Numbered from the stretch's first letter, positions 16,629 to 25,557 are shown. The stretch is DNA of 64,000 bases from Halobacillus andaensis (GCF_014636475.1 NZ_BMEL01000001.1:868001-932000), one strand, 5' to 3'. A program made the numbers and translations. Notes: a model not told the origin generated them from the letters alone.

Positions 16629-17990
16629 CTACCCAATAAGAATCCGTTCTTTAGGGAAATGATATTTTGATTTTTTCTTGTCCTTATACAAACTAAACAG
16701 AAATGTTAAAATACCAATTCTTCCAATGAACATTAACATCATTAAAAGTAATTTTCCAAAAGTAGATAAGCCCGGTGTAATGCCTAATGATAGACCAACT
16801 GTGCCAAATGCCGAACAAACTTCAAAGATAATTTCATTTAGTGAGAAATCCTCGGTTATGGATAGAGCTAAAATCGACAAAAACACGGTAAATAAAGCCA
16901 TTATTGTAACAACCACCGCACGATTTAAATCTTCATGATGGATTTCACGACGAAATACGCGAATATTATTTTCTCCTCGTGCAAACGTTAAAATGAAGAT
17001 CACTACTAATGCAAAAGTCGTCGTACGAATACCGCCCCCCACACTGCTCGGAGATGCACCTATAAACATTAAGGACGACATAAAAATGTGGGTGTGTTCT
17101 GCAAATTCACTAATATCCATTGTTGCGAGCCCGCCACTCCTAGTGGTTACAGATTGAAATAATGCGTAGAAAAAACTTTCGTGCCAAGACTTATCAGCAA
17201 AGAAATGATTAAACTCTAACAAATAAATCATCACCCCGCCAAAAACAATTAACGCAAAAAAAGTAAATGACGTCAGCTTTGCGAATAAGGAGAACTGAAT
17301 GGTACGTTCTTCCACGTTGTTAAACAAATACTGCTTCACTTCAATTAGAACCGGAAATCCTATGGCCCCTGCTACAATTAAAATCATATTAATAAATTGT
17401 ACAAAATAATCATTACGAAAAGGAATTAACGATTCTCCCGTAATGTCAAAACCGCCATTTGTCATCGCACTTATAGCACCAAAAAAACCTTGCAGATAGG
17501 CTTCTCCAGGATCATAATATTGCAAAAAATAAGTTCCTAATGTGAGAAACCCAACGAATTCTATAATTAAGACAACGATCACAATTTGCTTAACCATTCG
17601 AACCATGCCCTGGAAGGAAGAACGATTATGGTCTGTCATAATTAATCGCCGTTCTCGCAAACCTATTTTCTTGCCTAAGACAAGCCAAATCATCGTACCT
17701 ACTGTCATAACCCCGATGCCGCCAAACTGGAGCACGAAAGCGAGAATAAAATATCCCGTCGTACTAAACGTTTCGGCCGTTGGAACCGTTGTTAAGCCTG
17801 TTACACTTACTGCACTAACCGCCGTAAACATAATATCGATAAATGCTAACTCTACTCCAGGCTTGTGTGCAACAGGAAGAGCAATCAATATGGATGAAAT
17901 CGTTACTGCAAATAAATAAAACAATGCGATTAATTGGAAAGGGGATAATTCATTAATCCATCTCCAATTTCGCTTTCTCACCCACAACAT
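16629..17990 (-). CDS. TrkH/KtrB family potassium channel subunit (first copy)
   Basis: A 453-residue integral membrane protein made of four pore repeats. The selectivity-filter loops can be seen in order: AVSVTGLTT, TNGGFDIT, RSGGLATMD and AFGTVGLSLG. Such KtrB/KtrD subunits take up potassium with a cytosolic KtrA/C regulator that binds nucleotides; no KtrA gene is in the window. Potassium uptake is a first response to salt stress, in line with a halophile. The start at 17990 lies nine bases after AGGGG. A close paralog is encoded 0.7 kb away. Confidence 0.9.
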   Translation of the reverse strand: MLWVRKRNWRWINELSPFQLIALFYLFAVTISSILIALPVAHKPGVELAFIDIMFTAVSAVSVTGLTTVPTAETFSTTGYFILAFVLQFGGIGVMTVGTMIWLVLGKKIGLRERRLIMTDHNRSSFQGMVRMVKQIVIVVLIIEFVGFLTLGTYFLQYYDPGEAYLQGFFGAISAMTNGGFDITGESLIPFRNDYFVQFINMILIVAGAIGFPVLIEVKQYLFNNVEERTIQFSLFAKLTSFTFFALIVFGGVMIYLLEFNHFFADKSWHESFFYALFQSVTTRSGGLATMDISEFAEHTHIFMSSLMFIGASPSSVGGGIRTTTFALVVIFILTFARGENNIRVFRREIHHEDLNRAVVVTIMALFTVFLSILALSITEDFSLNEIIFEVCSAFGTVGLSLGITPGLSTFGKLLLMMLMFIGRIGILTFLFSLYKDKKKSKYHFPKERILIG

Positions 17991-18030
17991 AAACACAAGC
18001 CCCTTTTACAATCTTTTATGTATAGGCGAA

Positions 18031-18456
18031 TTACGTGCCTGCTTCTTCGCCTCGTCTTTTAAACTCTTCTAATAAGTCTTCTCCTTGGTAGCCTTCATCT
18101 AAAAGAGTTTTTAAAACTTTTTCAATGTGCTCTCTTCTGCGGTCTACCATTGTACACATAAATATTACATTCATATCATTTCCAATCATGTTGGTATCAA
18201 TCACATTCGCTAAGAAAGTGGCTGGCTGATTACTGCTTTTCGTAATCTTCACTTGAATAAGCAGTTCTTCAGAATTGGTTAAAATTTGATGAAAGTAATC
18301 TTCATATTGATTATCTACGTAAGCTTCAATGACCCAGCGGCCTCGGTCGTCTTCGCGATTAATAATTAATCCGTCGTTTAATTTAATGCGGCGCTGTGTA
18401 ATATCCTCATTTTTCTCTTCCACAATATCAAGGGAAACCAGCTTGAATGTTTTCAC
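18031..18456 (-). CDS. YwpF-like family protein
   Basis: A 141-residue soluble protein that opens VKTFKLVSLDIVEE and carries the LNDGLIINREDDRGRWVIEAY core of YwpF-like proteins, then a second half with mixed strands and helices. The start is a GTG at 18456 preceded by GGAGGTG...AGAGG; the open frame extends further but without a site. A good promoter lies upstream: TTGCTC and TATAAT spaced 17 (about 18519-18491). The family's function is unknown. It stands between the two potassium channel genes. Confidence 0.75.
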   Translation of the reverse strand: MKTFKLVSLDIVEEKNEDITQRRIKLNDGLIINREDDRGRWVIEAYVDNQYEDYFHQILTNSEELLIQVKITKSSNQPATFLANVIDTNMIGNDMNVIFMCTMVDRRREHIEKVLKTLLDEGYQGEDLLEEFKRRGEEAGT

Positions 18457-18547
18457 AACCTCTAGCACCTCCGATTGGAATTCTATCATTATTATAGAGG
18501 ACGAAAGCAAATAGAGCAAAGCTGGATTTAATTTTCATCTCTACTAA

Positions 18548-18654
18548 GTGGTAGTATTTAGATGCGAGTGAAATCCACACTTATTCAAAGTGAGTACCTC
18601 CAAAGTACTCGGCTCAGGTAGTTGGACGCCTCATGCTACCACAAGTTCCGAGTA
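18548..18654. other. Intergenic region with mutually exclusive inverted repeats (candidate structured RNA)
   Basis: Between the second trkH-type gene and the ywpF promoter, several exact pairings compete: GTGGTAG (18548) with CTACCAC (18636), GGTAG (18617) with the same CTACC, GAGTAC (18592) with GTACTC (18605), and TACTCGG (18606) with CCGAGTA (18648). No ORF is credible here and the ywpF promoter lies beyond it. It could be a small RNA on either strand or a 3' element of the trkH-type transcript. I could not match it to a known riboswitch. Confidence 0.35.
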
Positions 18655-18657
18655 TAA

Positions 18658-20025
18658 CTACCCGATAAGCATAGGTTCTTTTGGATAGTGGTAATTATCC
18701 TTAGTTGCTTTGCCTCTAATAATAAATAAGAAAGAAAATATACCAATTCGACCGATAAACATTAGCGAGATAATAACAACCTTTCCAGCTAGATCCAACT
18801 CTGATGTCGCGCCCATAGATAGCCCTGTGGTTCCAAATGCTGAGCAAGCCTCAAACGTAATTTCGATAAGTGATAAGTGAGGTTCAAAATAGTTTAGCAG
18901 TATAATGCCAAGCCCCGTAATTGCAATTGCTGTGTTTATTACGATGAAAGAACGAAAAATGTCATCTGGATGAATTTCTCGCCTAAATACACGAACACTA
19001 CTCTTCCCTCGAGCATAAGCGATAATGCTAAGCAGTGAAATAGCAAAGGTGGTGGTCCTTATCCCCCCGCCCACGCTACTTGGAGAAGCCCCAATAAACA
19101 TCAATACACAAATAACAAGCAACGTTGGAATACTAAATTCACTGACATCCATCGTTGCAAGACCTCCGTTTCGCGTCGTAACAGACTGGAACAGGGAAAA
19201 GAAGAATGCTTCGTGCCAAGACTTTCCTTCAAAAAAATGGTTACGGTCTAAAAGATAGATAAGAATGGCTCCGATGACCACGAGAGCACCAAAGGTGACA
19301 GATGTTAACTTAGCAAATAATGAAAAGTTAATAAAGTGCTTTTGTTTCTTTGTAAGATAATCTTTCACTTCAATAAGTACTGGAAAACCTATGGCCCCAA
19401 GAGTAAGTAAAAGCATATTAATAAATTGAACAAAATAGTCGTCTTTAAACATTTCAAGAGAGGTACCAGTTATATCAAATCCCGCATTAGTTGTCGCGCT
19501 CACTGAAGCAAACATCCCTTGAACGAATGATTCACCTAATGTAGGAAAATATTGGGTGAAATAAACCCCTAAAATAATTGCACCTATAGCTTCTATAATT
19601 ATGATAATTAATAAAATTTGTCTAATAAGTTTTACCATTCCTGCAAAGGTGGATCGGTTTTGGTCAGTTTTAATCAGCTGCCTTCGCTTTAATCCGATCT
19701 TTTTCCCTAACATTAACCAAATAAATGTACCTAATGTCATTACTCCAATGCCTCCAAACTGGAGGATGAACATTAACACAAAATACCCCGGTGTATTGAA
19801 CGTATCTGCAGTTGATACGACGGTTAAGCCTGTTACGCTTACAGCACTTACAGCCGTGAACAGGGTATCTATAAAGCTTAAATGAATCCCTTCTCTATGT
19901 AAAAAAGGGAGACTAATAAGTAATGTTGAGATCATTACTGCTGAGACGTAAAATAATACGATCACTTGAAAAGGGGTAAGTCGGTCAAAAAATTTATTGA
20001 AATTCATTTTAAATGTACGGGACAT
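18658..20025 (-). CDS. TrkH/KtrB family potassium channel subunit (second copy)
   Basis: A 455-residue paralog of the protein at 16629-17990, with the same four filter loops (AVSVTGLTVV, TNAGFDIT, RNGGLATMD, AFGTTGLSMG) and the RQLIKTDQNRSTFAGMV linker. The start at 20025 follows GAAGGAGC by about six bases; an in-frame codon at 20052 has no site. The two copies flank ywpF, which suggests an old tandem duplication. No regulatory KtrA/C subunit is nearby, so the partner must be encoded elsewhere. Confidence 0.9.
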   Translation of the reverse strand: MSRTFKMNFNKFFDRLTPFQVIVLFYVSAVMISTLLISLPFLHREGIHLSFIDTLFTAVSAVSVTGLTVVSTADTFNTPGYFVLMFILQFGGIGVMTLGTFIWLMLGKKIGLKRRQLIKTDQNRSTFAGMVKLIRQILLIIIIIEAIGAIILGVYFTQYFPTLGESFVQGMFASVSATTNAGFDITGTSLEMFKDDYFVQFINMLLLTLGAIGFPVLIEVKDYLTKKQKHFINFSLFAKLTSVTFGALVVIGAILIYLLDRNHFFEGKSWHEAFFFSLFQSVTTRNGGLATMDVSEFSIPTLLVICVLMFIGASPSSVGGGIRTTTFAISLLSIIAYARGKSSVRVFRREIHPDDIFRSFIVINTAIAITGLGIILLNYFEPHLSLIEITFEACSAFGTTGLSMGATSELDLAGKVVIISLMFIGRIGIFSFLFIIRGKATKDNYHYPKEPMLIG

Positions 20026-20331
20026 AATGTAGCTCCTTCTCACACTCGACATTTCACTTTAGCGGTTAATATGGCTTTTATCGATTTCCTAAAAATCATA
20101 CGTTTTTTTAAGAAGTGTATAAAAGTAACGATTGCTATAATTATAATCCTAGCTGCTTGTATTACTAGTAGTTAACTAAGATTATTTATTATTGCAAAAA
20201 TACTGGTGCGTAAAATTCAATTTTAGTAAATATTCTTCATGGCTTTGCTATGTATAAAAGAAGTATTGCCAAAAGATAATAACTTAATATTTACAAAAAA
20301 TAAAGCGAGCTCTAAAAATGAGCTCGCTCCG
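20026..20331. other. Intergenic region between trkH-type gene and moaA
   Basis: This AT-rich stretch holds the 5' region of the second potassium channel gene on the minus strand and the moaA terminator at its right end. I see no credible gene and no clear -35/-10 pair; a TATAAT word at 20145-20150 on the minus strand is the best -10 candidate. Confidence 0.4.
20294..20328 (-). terminator. moaA terminator
   Basis: AGCGAGCTC and GAGCTCGCT form a nine-base-pair stem with a six- or seven-base loop, followed on the minus strand by TTTATTTTTT. Confidence 0.85.
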
Positions 20332-21342
20332 TTACCCTCCAATATAAGACATTTCGATTTTTTTTCGAGTCGGTTTACCATTTTTACGATCGATCGAGTA
20401 TTGGTCATCCCGCTTCGTCCATATATGAATCAGCCTTGAAATAATAGCCTCATCAGGTTCATCATCTCTCAGCATGGAACGAATATCATAACCTACAGAT
20501 GCAAATAAACAAGTAAATAAGTGTCCGTCTGCAGACAGCCGAACTCTCGTACACGTGCTGCAGAATGCATCAGTAACTGATGAAATAACACCAATCTCAG
20601 CAGAACCATCCTCGTACTGATAACGGTTGGCTACTTCACCATAGTATTGCGGGTCAACTGGTTCTAAAGGCATCTCTTTGTGAATTTGTTCAATAATTTC
20701 CTTTTTAGAGACAACTGTATCCATGTTCCAGCCATTGTGATTTCCTACATCCATAAATTCTATAAAGCGGAGTGTATCCCCTGTTTGTTTGAAATAACGA
20801 GCCATCGGCAGAATTTGGTCTTCATTCATACCTTTTTTAACAACCATATTAATTTTTATAGGAAGCCCTGCTTCTCTAGCGGCTTCAATTCCCTTAATCA
20901 CCGGCTTCGTCTTAATGCCTCGGCCGTTAGTTTCCTTAAATACTTCGTCCTCTATAGCATCTAGACTGATATTCACGCGATCTAAACCAGCTTCTTTTAG
21001 CTTTTTAGCTTGTTTTACTAAGAAAACGGCATTTGTTGTAATCGCTACATCTTGGATTCCCTCTACTTGCTTAATTCGAGCAACGAGTTGATCCATATTC
21101 TTCCTCATAAGGGGCTCTCCACCGGTTATCCTTACCTTTTCTGTTCCAAATTGAGCAAATATTTTAACAAGCCTGATGATCTCATCAAAGCTTAATAATT
21201 CTGACTCGGGCATAAAGCGGTAGTCATCTCCAAAAATTTCAGCCGGCATACAATACGTACAGCGGAAATTACATTGATCGATGACCGATATGCGTAAATC
21301 CTTCATTGGGCGGTCGTGCTTGTCTAAAACATATTCAACCAT
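20332..21342 (-). CDS. moaA: GTP 3',8-cyclase MoaA
   Basis: A 336-residue radical-SAM enzyme that starts molybdenum cofactor synthesis by converting GTP to cyclic dehydro-GTP. The SAM cluster is bound by [11 protein letters not shown] by VRITGGEPL, and the second 4Fe-4S cluster by [18 protein letters not shown]. The C-terminus ends in the Gly-Gly tail (YIGG) needed for activity. GGGG lies ten bases before the ATG. moeA lies 20 bases upstream on the same strand, so both are one operon. The cofactor is used by the formate dehydrogenase at 38.8-41.8 kb. Confidence 0.95.
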   Translation of the reverse strand: MVEYVLDKHDRPMKDLRISVIDQCNFRCTYCMPAEIFGDDYRFMPESELLSFDEIIRLVKIFAQFGTEKVRITGGEPLMRKNMDQLVARIKQVEGIQDVAITTNAVFLVKQAKKLKEAGLDRVNISLDAIEDEVFKETNGRGIKTKPVIKGIEAAREAGLPIKINMVVKKGMNEDQILPMARYFKQTGDTLRFIEFMDVGNHNGWNMDTVVSKKEIIEQIHKEMPLEPVDPQYYGEVANRYQYEDGSAEIGVISSVTDAFCSTCTRVRLSADGHLFTCLFASVGYDIRSMLRDDEPDEAIISRLIHIWTKRDDQYSIDRKNGKPTRKKIEMSYIGG

Positions 21343-21362
21343 AGATCAGTTTCCCCTTTCTT

Positions 21363-22637
21363 TTACCCTTCTAATAAAAATTCTTCCGAGCCTGTTTCGT
21401 CCTCAAGCAAGATCGCTTGGACACCTTCTCCTTTTTGGTACCCTCTCGTGCCTCCTTTTAAAACGATAAGGACATTCGTTTTTGCCAAAGAAGTAACGAC
21501 AGCTGATTTATCCATGCCTGCAGGATAAACAACGACTTTTCCTTCTTCATAAGAAATGTACCCTCTAATAAATCGAGTGAAAGGATTAGGCTTTCCAAAA
21601 TCAGTTCCGAGAGCTGCATCAATTACAGGGTGGTAAGGGTTTTTGCGATCTAACATTTTTTGCAAATAAGGGTACGTATAAAGTTCGAATCCTACATAAC
21701 AAGCCGATGGATTTCCTGATAACCCAAATAACAATTGCCCATTTGCATGCGCAACAGTCGTAACACTGCCAGGTCTCATCCCAATCTTATTAAATAAGAC
21801 TTCTGCACCTAACTTTTCGTAAATGAGGGGCATGAGGTCGTAGTCCCCTACAGATACTCCTCCTGTCGTAATGAGCACGTCCACTTTTTGTAATGCTTCG
21901 GTTATCGCTTTGTAGCAAGTATCAAAGTCATCGGCCAGCTTGCCAAAGTACTTTGCCTCTGCTCCACTTCTATTAACTTGAGATAATACCATGTATGCGT
22001 TAGAATTGCGAATTTTTCCAGGCTCTAAAGGCTGATCTATGTCTAACAATTCGGTCCCTGTAGCAAACACACCGACGACCGGTTTCTTATAGACTTCAAC
22101 TTCTGAGTATCCGAATGTCGCTAATAGAGCTTTAACGCCTGGGTTGACGGCAGTACCACTTGATACTAGAGGTGTCCCTTCTTTCGTTTCAGATGCTTTT
22201 TTAATGATGTTCTGATCTGGCTGCATTTCTCTTTTAATTGTCATATAGGACTGGCCGTCTTGTTCATGCGTATGGCAGATTTCGAACATCGCTACACATG
22301 TAGCCCCTTCAGGAATTTCGGCACCCGTCATAATCCGAACAGCTTCACCCGATTGTAAAGGCTTGCTGGCTCGATGCCCAGCCCCGATTTCTTCTGTGAC
22401 GCGGAAAGTCATTGGATCTTCTTTTGTGGCATGCGCTGTATCTTCTGCTTTTATCGCAAAACCATCGTAAGGGGATTTATCAAATGGCGGGATCGCGTGA
22501 GTGGCTGCGACCTCCTGAGCCAGAATGCGCTCGTCAGCTTGTTCCAATGGAATTTTTTCTATTTTTGTAGAGGATGGTACGTTCATAACTCTTTGTATAG
22601 CCTCTCCTACAGGAATAGGCTTTCTATGTAAATTCAT
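21363..22637 (-). CDS. moeA: Molybdopterin molybdotransferase MoeA
   Basis: A 424-residue enzyme that inserts molybdate into adenylated molybdopterin. It has the opening PIPVGEAIQRVM, the PPFDKSPYDGFAIKA loop with the catalytic aspartate region, the ITTGGVSVGDYD motif of the MoaB/MogA-like domain and LSGNPSACYVGFEL. GAAGGATTG precedes the start. No moaB, moaC, moaD or moaE is nearby; only moaA follows. This minimal pair implies the remaining cofactor genes are elsewhere in the genome. Confidence 0.95.
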   Translation of the reverse strand: MNLHRKPIPVGEAIQRVMNVPSSTKIEKIPLEQADERILAQEVAATHAIPPFDKSPYDGFAIKAEDTAHATKEDPMTFRVTEEIGAGHRASKPLQSGEAVRIMTGAEIPEGATCVAMFEICHTHEQDGQSYMTIKREMQPDQNIIKKASETKEGTPLVSSGTAVNPGVKALLATFGYSEVEVYKKPVVGVFATGTELLDIDQPLEPGKIRNSNAYMVLSQVNRSGAEAKYFGKLADDFDTCYKAITEALQKVDVLITTGGVSVGDYDLMPLIYEKLGAEVLFNKIGMRPGSVTTVAHANGQLLFGLSGNPSACYVGFELYTYPYLQKMLDRKNPYHPVIDAALGTDFGKPNPFTRFIRGYISYEEGKVVVYPAGMDKSAVVTSLAKTNVLIVLKGGTRGYQKGEGVQAILLEDETGSEEFLLEG

Positions 22638-22715
22638 CGCAATCCTTCTTTCATAAAAAATGGGCTTAAATTGACCATAACGAAAATAAACAGAAATTAC
22701 AAAACATATAAATGA

Positions 22716-22744
22716 AGCCCCCTCCCGTAAAACGAGAGAGGGCT
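22716..22744 (-). terminator. Hairpin after the YrzI-like gene
   Basis: AGCCCTCTC and GAGGGGGCT pair with one mismatch across a short loop. The following bases are only moderately T-rich, so it may be a weak terminator between the small ORF and moeA. Confidence 0.5.
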
Positions 22745-22748
22745 GTTG

Positions 22749-22883
22749 TTAATACAAATTCCGGTAGGCAGCTTTACGGTTTAATAAGTTTTCTTCCGCA
22801 TCTTTATTAAACGTTTTATTCGATTTACTTTTTTTCTTTTGAATAGACACATCAATTGTATAAACAAAAAAATGAATAGTCAT
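22749..22883 (-). CDS. Small protein, possibly YrzI-family (44 aa)
   Basis: The ORF encodes a 44-residue protein opening MTIHFFVYTIDVSIQKKK and ending NRKAAYRNLY. The hydrophobic strand-like start followed by a Lys-rich segment and a short helix resembles YrzI-type small proteins reported as sporulation-linked in Bacillaceae. GGAAGAGG stands four bases before the ATG and a hairpin follows the stop. The assignment is tentative since the match is short. Confidence 0.5.
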   Translation of the reverse strand: MTIHFFVYTIDVSIQKKKSKSNKTFNKDAEENLLNRKAAYRNLY

Positions 22884-22967
22884 AAGGCCTCTTCCTTTCT
22901 TTCAGAAGCTAGCTAACGCTGTGATTTTAAAAAACCACAAAATTAAACTATGCGGCCTTCGTGGTGA

Positions 22968-23510
22968 CTATGTGTGCTCTTTCCTCACTTGATTATTGTT
23001 GTAATAATCAGAAATCTTATCATCAAGTCGACTGAGCAGTTTAATCGCATGACTAGGAGACATTTTATTGTAATGATGAAGCCCCTGGGGCTGCTCATCC
23101 ATACGATCAGCCTTTTCCACCACTTCTTGCAATAGGGTCCGCTGCTCGGTTAACGAAAAAGGCAGATAACTGTCTGTGTGAAGTAACACAGCTAAGGAAA
23201 CTTCTTTAGCCACTAACCGGTCTTCTCCTAACCGAATTAATAACTTATGGGCCCGTTCAGCTCCTTTAATCGCATGGATGTCGTGCTTTCGATATTCTTC
23301 ATAATCCCACTTTCCATCCTTATACCATTCATAATGCCCAATATCGTGGAGCAACGCTGATTTCGTTGCTAAATCTGGGGAAACTCCTGATTTCACAGCT
23401 AAATCAAACGCGTAATGGGCCACGGTCACTGCATGATGAATGCCTGAACGTCTCAGATATTTTTGAGTAATGCGATGTTTAAATACGTCTACTAACGTAA
23501 CTTTCGGCAT
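22968..23510 (-). CDS. HD domain-containing hydrolase
   Basis: A 180-residue protein with the HD superfamily metal-binding residues in order: His in GIHHAVTVAHYA, the HD pair in SALLHDIGHYEW, a further His in VLLHTDSYLP and Asp in EKADRMDE. Small HD proteins of this kind hydrolyse phosphate esters of nucleotides or related compounds; the substrate here cannot be told. AGAGAGGTG precedes the ATG. It is a single gene, divergent from the HPr-like gene that follows. Confidence 0.8.
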   Translation of the reverse strand: MPKVTLVDVFKHRITQKYLRRSGIHHAVTVAHYAFDLAVKSGVSPDLATKSALLHDIGHYEWYKDGKWDYEEYRKHDIHAIKGAERAHKLLIRLGEDRLVAKEVSLAVLLHTDSYLPFSLTEQRTLLQEVVEKADRMDEQPQGLHHYNKMSPSHAIKLLSRLDDKISDYYNNNQVRKEHT

Positions 23511-23648
23511 TCAATCACCTCTCTTTTCAAAAAAATATACCATTACTGGACTTTCTCCACAAGCCAAGTCTTTTATATCCGTATGTTTACATTAAAACAA
23601 GGGGGGGTAGTGTTATTGTAAGATACTTATTTATGGGAGGTGAAAGAG

Positions 23649-23981
23649 TTGAGCCAACTATCCTCTTATCACATATACTTTAATCAACCATTATCAACAA
23701 ACCAACTTGTAAATATTTATAAATACTCAACAAAAAATAATCGAAACATTTATTTACATCAAAATCATTTAATTGCTGATGCCGCTCATCTAACGAAGCT
23801 ATTATCTTTTTTTCTATTTGTTGATATCGACCAGCCAGCTTTAATGATTATTGACGGTGAAAATATCGACGAAGTATACGAAATGATACAAAATGAATGC
23901 GAGGACTGTATCGCTGACATTAGCATCCGTTCCCAGTACAATGAAACGGATATGAACAGTGAAACATCTATTTCTGTTTAA
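23649..23981 (+). CDS. HPr-like domain protein lacking the phosphorylated histidine
   Basis: A 110-residue protein. Residues 10-95 follow the HPr fold pattern: a short strand, a helix (QLVNIYKYSTKN), strand (NIYLHQNHLIAD), the AAHLTKLLSFFLFV helix corresponding to the K-S-I-L-G-L-L region, strand (QPALMIIDG) and a last helix (NIDEVYEMI). The GLHARPA site of true HPr is absent, so it cannot accept phosphate from enzyme I. The start at TTG 23649 follows GGGAGGTGA by seven bases; a GTG at 23640 abuts that site. Such proteins may bind a partner; no role is known. Confidence 0.6.
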   Translation: MSQLSSYHIYFNQPLSTNQLVNIYKYSTKNNRNIYLHQNHLIADAAHLTKLLSFFLFVDIDQPALMIIDGENIDEVYEMIQNECEDCIADISIRSQYNETDMNSETSISV

Positions 23982-24004
23982 TTTAAATTGAGGGGTCAAT
24001 GAAG

Positions 24005-24148
24005 ATGGAGCCTTTACATTCGAACGACAAAAAGCGAAACAAGAGCTCTGATCCACTGTTATCTCGTTTAAAGTACATCATTTACTTAATCATTTTTCTT
24101 TCCTTATTATGGATAGTCACTACTTACGTATTTTTACCCCTATTCTAA
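24005..24148 (+). CDS. Single-pass membrane peptide (47 aa)
   Basis: The ORF encodes a charged N-terminal part (MEPLHSNDKKRNKSSDPLLS) and one hydrophobic helix (LIIFLSLLWIVTTYVFLPLF). AGGGG lies nine bases before the ATG at 24005; an ATG at 23999 in frame lies only three bases from it. It follows the HPr-like gene closely and is followed by a clear terminator, so the two are likely one transcript. Function unknown. Confidence 0.6.
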   Translation: MEPLHSNDKKRNKSSDPLLSRLKYIIYLIIFLSLLWIVTTYVFLPLF

Positions 24149-24156
24149 ACACTAAG

Positions 24157-24190
24157 CCCTGTCATCGCTAACGAATGACAGGGTTTTTTA
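24157..24190 (+). terminator. Terminator after the HPr-like/membrane peptide unit
   Basis: CCCTGTCAT pairs with ATGACAGGG around a nine-base loop, followed by six T's. Confidence 0.85.
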
Positions 24191-24244
24191 CTATTTTTTC
24201 AACATTCAGTATAATGATAGAAACGGAATGAAAGGAGAGATTTC

Positions 24245-24805
24245 ATGTACGATATCGCAATCATTGGTGCGGGTCCAGCTGGGGCCAGTGCAGCTTTATT
24301 TGCTGCCAAAGCAGGTAAAAGGGTCATATTTTTTGATAGTGGGAAAAGCATTACCGCAAAAGCTTGGGTAGAAAACCACTATGGTGTAAAGGAAACGGAA
24401 GGTCCAGAACTATTAAAAACTGGACAAAGCCAAGCTACAAAGTTTGGCGCAGAACTTGTGAAAGAAAATGTAACTTCCTTACAAGAAGGCGAAAACGGAT
24501 TGACCGTAGAAACAGAGCAACGATCCTATGAAGCAACACATGTTATCTTTGCTACTGGAATGTCAGCTAAGCTCGCTGAGTCGTTTGGCCTCTCAGTTAT
24601 TGACGGTACAGAGCCTCGTGTAGCGAAAATTATTGAGGTAAATGATGAAGGTCGAACAGATCGTCCGAACGTATGGGCAGCTGGTACCGTTGCAGGAGTG
24701 AGTGTGCATACCATTATTACAGCTGGAGATGGAGCAAAAGTGGCTATTAATGTTATAAGCGAGTTAAACGGAGAACGTTATGTAGACCATGACATCCTTA
24801 AATAG
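24245..24805 (+). CDS. Compact FAD-dependent oxidoreductase (thioredoxin reductase-like, no NADPH domain)
   Basis: A 186-residue flavoprotein built from the two halves of a thioredoxin reductase FAD domain: IAIIGAGPAGASAALFAAKAG at the N-terminus and VWAAGTVAGVSVHTIITAGDGAK near the C-terminus. The NADPH domain and the CxxC redox centre that lie between these halves in TrxR (about 310 residues) are missing. Small stand-alone proteins of this type occur in Bacillaceae; their electron donor is not known. AAAGGAGAG precedes the start. Two bases-rich repeats follow downstream. Confidence 0.75.
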   Translation: MYDIAIIGAGPAGASAALFAAKAGKRVIFFDSGKSITAKAWVENHYGVKETEGPELLKTGQSQATKFGAELVKENVTSLQEGENGLTVETEQRSYEATHVIFATGMSAKLAESFGLSVIDGTEPRVAKIIEVNDEGRTDRPNVWAAGTVAGVSVHTIITAGDGAKVAINVISELNGERYVDHDILK

Positions 24806-24883
24806 AAAAGCTTTTCCAGCCACCTATATCAACCCTGCAGCTTATCAAATTCTAAGTAAAAAGAAACACAGCTTGTAGAGAAA

Positions 24884-25168
24884 AATCGCTTTTCGGTGGA
24901 TGCTTGCCGCGGGCACGGCCTCAGCTAACTTGGTCAAGAAGTTCACTTGACCAAGTGGATCTTCGGCTCGCGCTGTTCCCGCGACGCACCGGACGTGCTA
25001 GTGTCGATGTTGGCCACAGGACGTGGCCGGTTTTAATCGACCAGGCGTCACCCCCGAACGCTCATCGTGGCATCAATAGAGATCCACATATACAATAACC
25101 CATTCGTATGTTCAAATATCTGCTCCTAAAAACCCTCTATACGTTGTCTGGCTAAAGAACGATATAAG
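24884..25168 (+). repeat. R1 element, copy 1
   Basis: About 285 bases with a near-identical partner at 48142-48421; in the first 197 bases I count only about four differences. It contains an 11-bp perfect hairpin (ACTTGGTCAAG at 24928 with CTTGACCAAGT at 24946) and a second hairpin at 25012-25028 (GGCCAC/GTGGCC) nested between TCGAT and ATCGA. It is GC-rich against the surrounding DNA and has no ORF with a start signal. R3 and R2 elements follow in the same orientation. Confidence 0.8.
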
Positions 25169-25187
25169 GAAGCATAGACACGGATAT

Positions 25188-25290
25188 GAGGGCCTCTTAT
25201 CAGCCTTGCGGGTCACACCTTATTCGCATCTCCCATAGGAGTGTTGACGTTTCCTAAAACCCTTTTCCGGTAAAAGCCGCTAGTGGAAAC
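25188..25290 (+). repeat. R3 element, copy 1
   Basis: A segment with the words CAGCCTTGCGGGTCACACC, GGAGTGT and GTTTCCTA-AACCCTTTT that recurs at 27440-27520 in the same orientation and at 46430-46510 in the opposite one. It lies between R1 and R2 in both plus-strand composites. Confidence 0.65.
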
Positions 25291-25369
25291 GATAGAAAAT
25301 CCGTGTCCTAATAGATCAGAGTCTTTCAGGGCCTCCATTATACAATGGTTCCGTGCGCCTTATGATATA

Positions 25370-25497
25370 AAAAGGAACAGAAAATGAGACGACTCCTGGG
25401 GGATGAGCAGACTGGAGAGGCCCGGGAGATCGCAGATCGAGGAGACTTTCCGTCTTGCCCCGCGGAAAGCGGCGCTTTTTCCTGTTCCTTTTCTCCG
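25370..25497 (+). repeat. R2 palindromic element, copy 1
   Basis: An imperfect palindrome bounded by AAAGGAACAG and CTGTTCCTTT. The inner arms read GACTCCTG...CCCCGCGGAAAGCGGCGC. Other copies are at 27622-27747 and, inverted, at 47655-47785 and (half only) 46304-46365. The type resembles dispersed hairpin units common in Bacillaceae intergenic regions. Confidence 0.75.
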
Positions 25498-25557
25498 AAC
25501 TAATGCAGGAACCAGAATGTCACGTTTACACCCATCCAGGCTTTTTCGACAGTCTGA

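Noticed and set aside
18548-18654. c-di-AMP (ydaO) riboswitch near the potassium channel gene
   Set aside because: The conserved core words of that class are absent, and the element is not in a leader of either channel gene.
19966-20175. A 69-codon plus-strand frame across the start of the second trkH-type gene
   Set aside because: It is largely antisense to the channel gene's 5' end, has no ribosome site, and its hydrophobic end is explained by AT-rich sequence.
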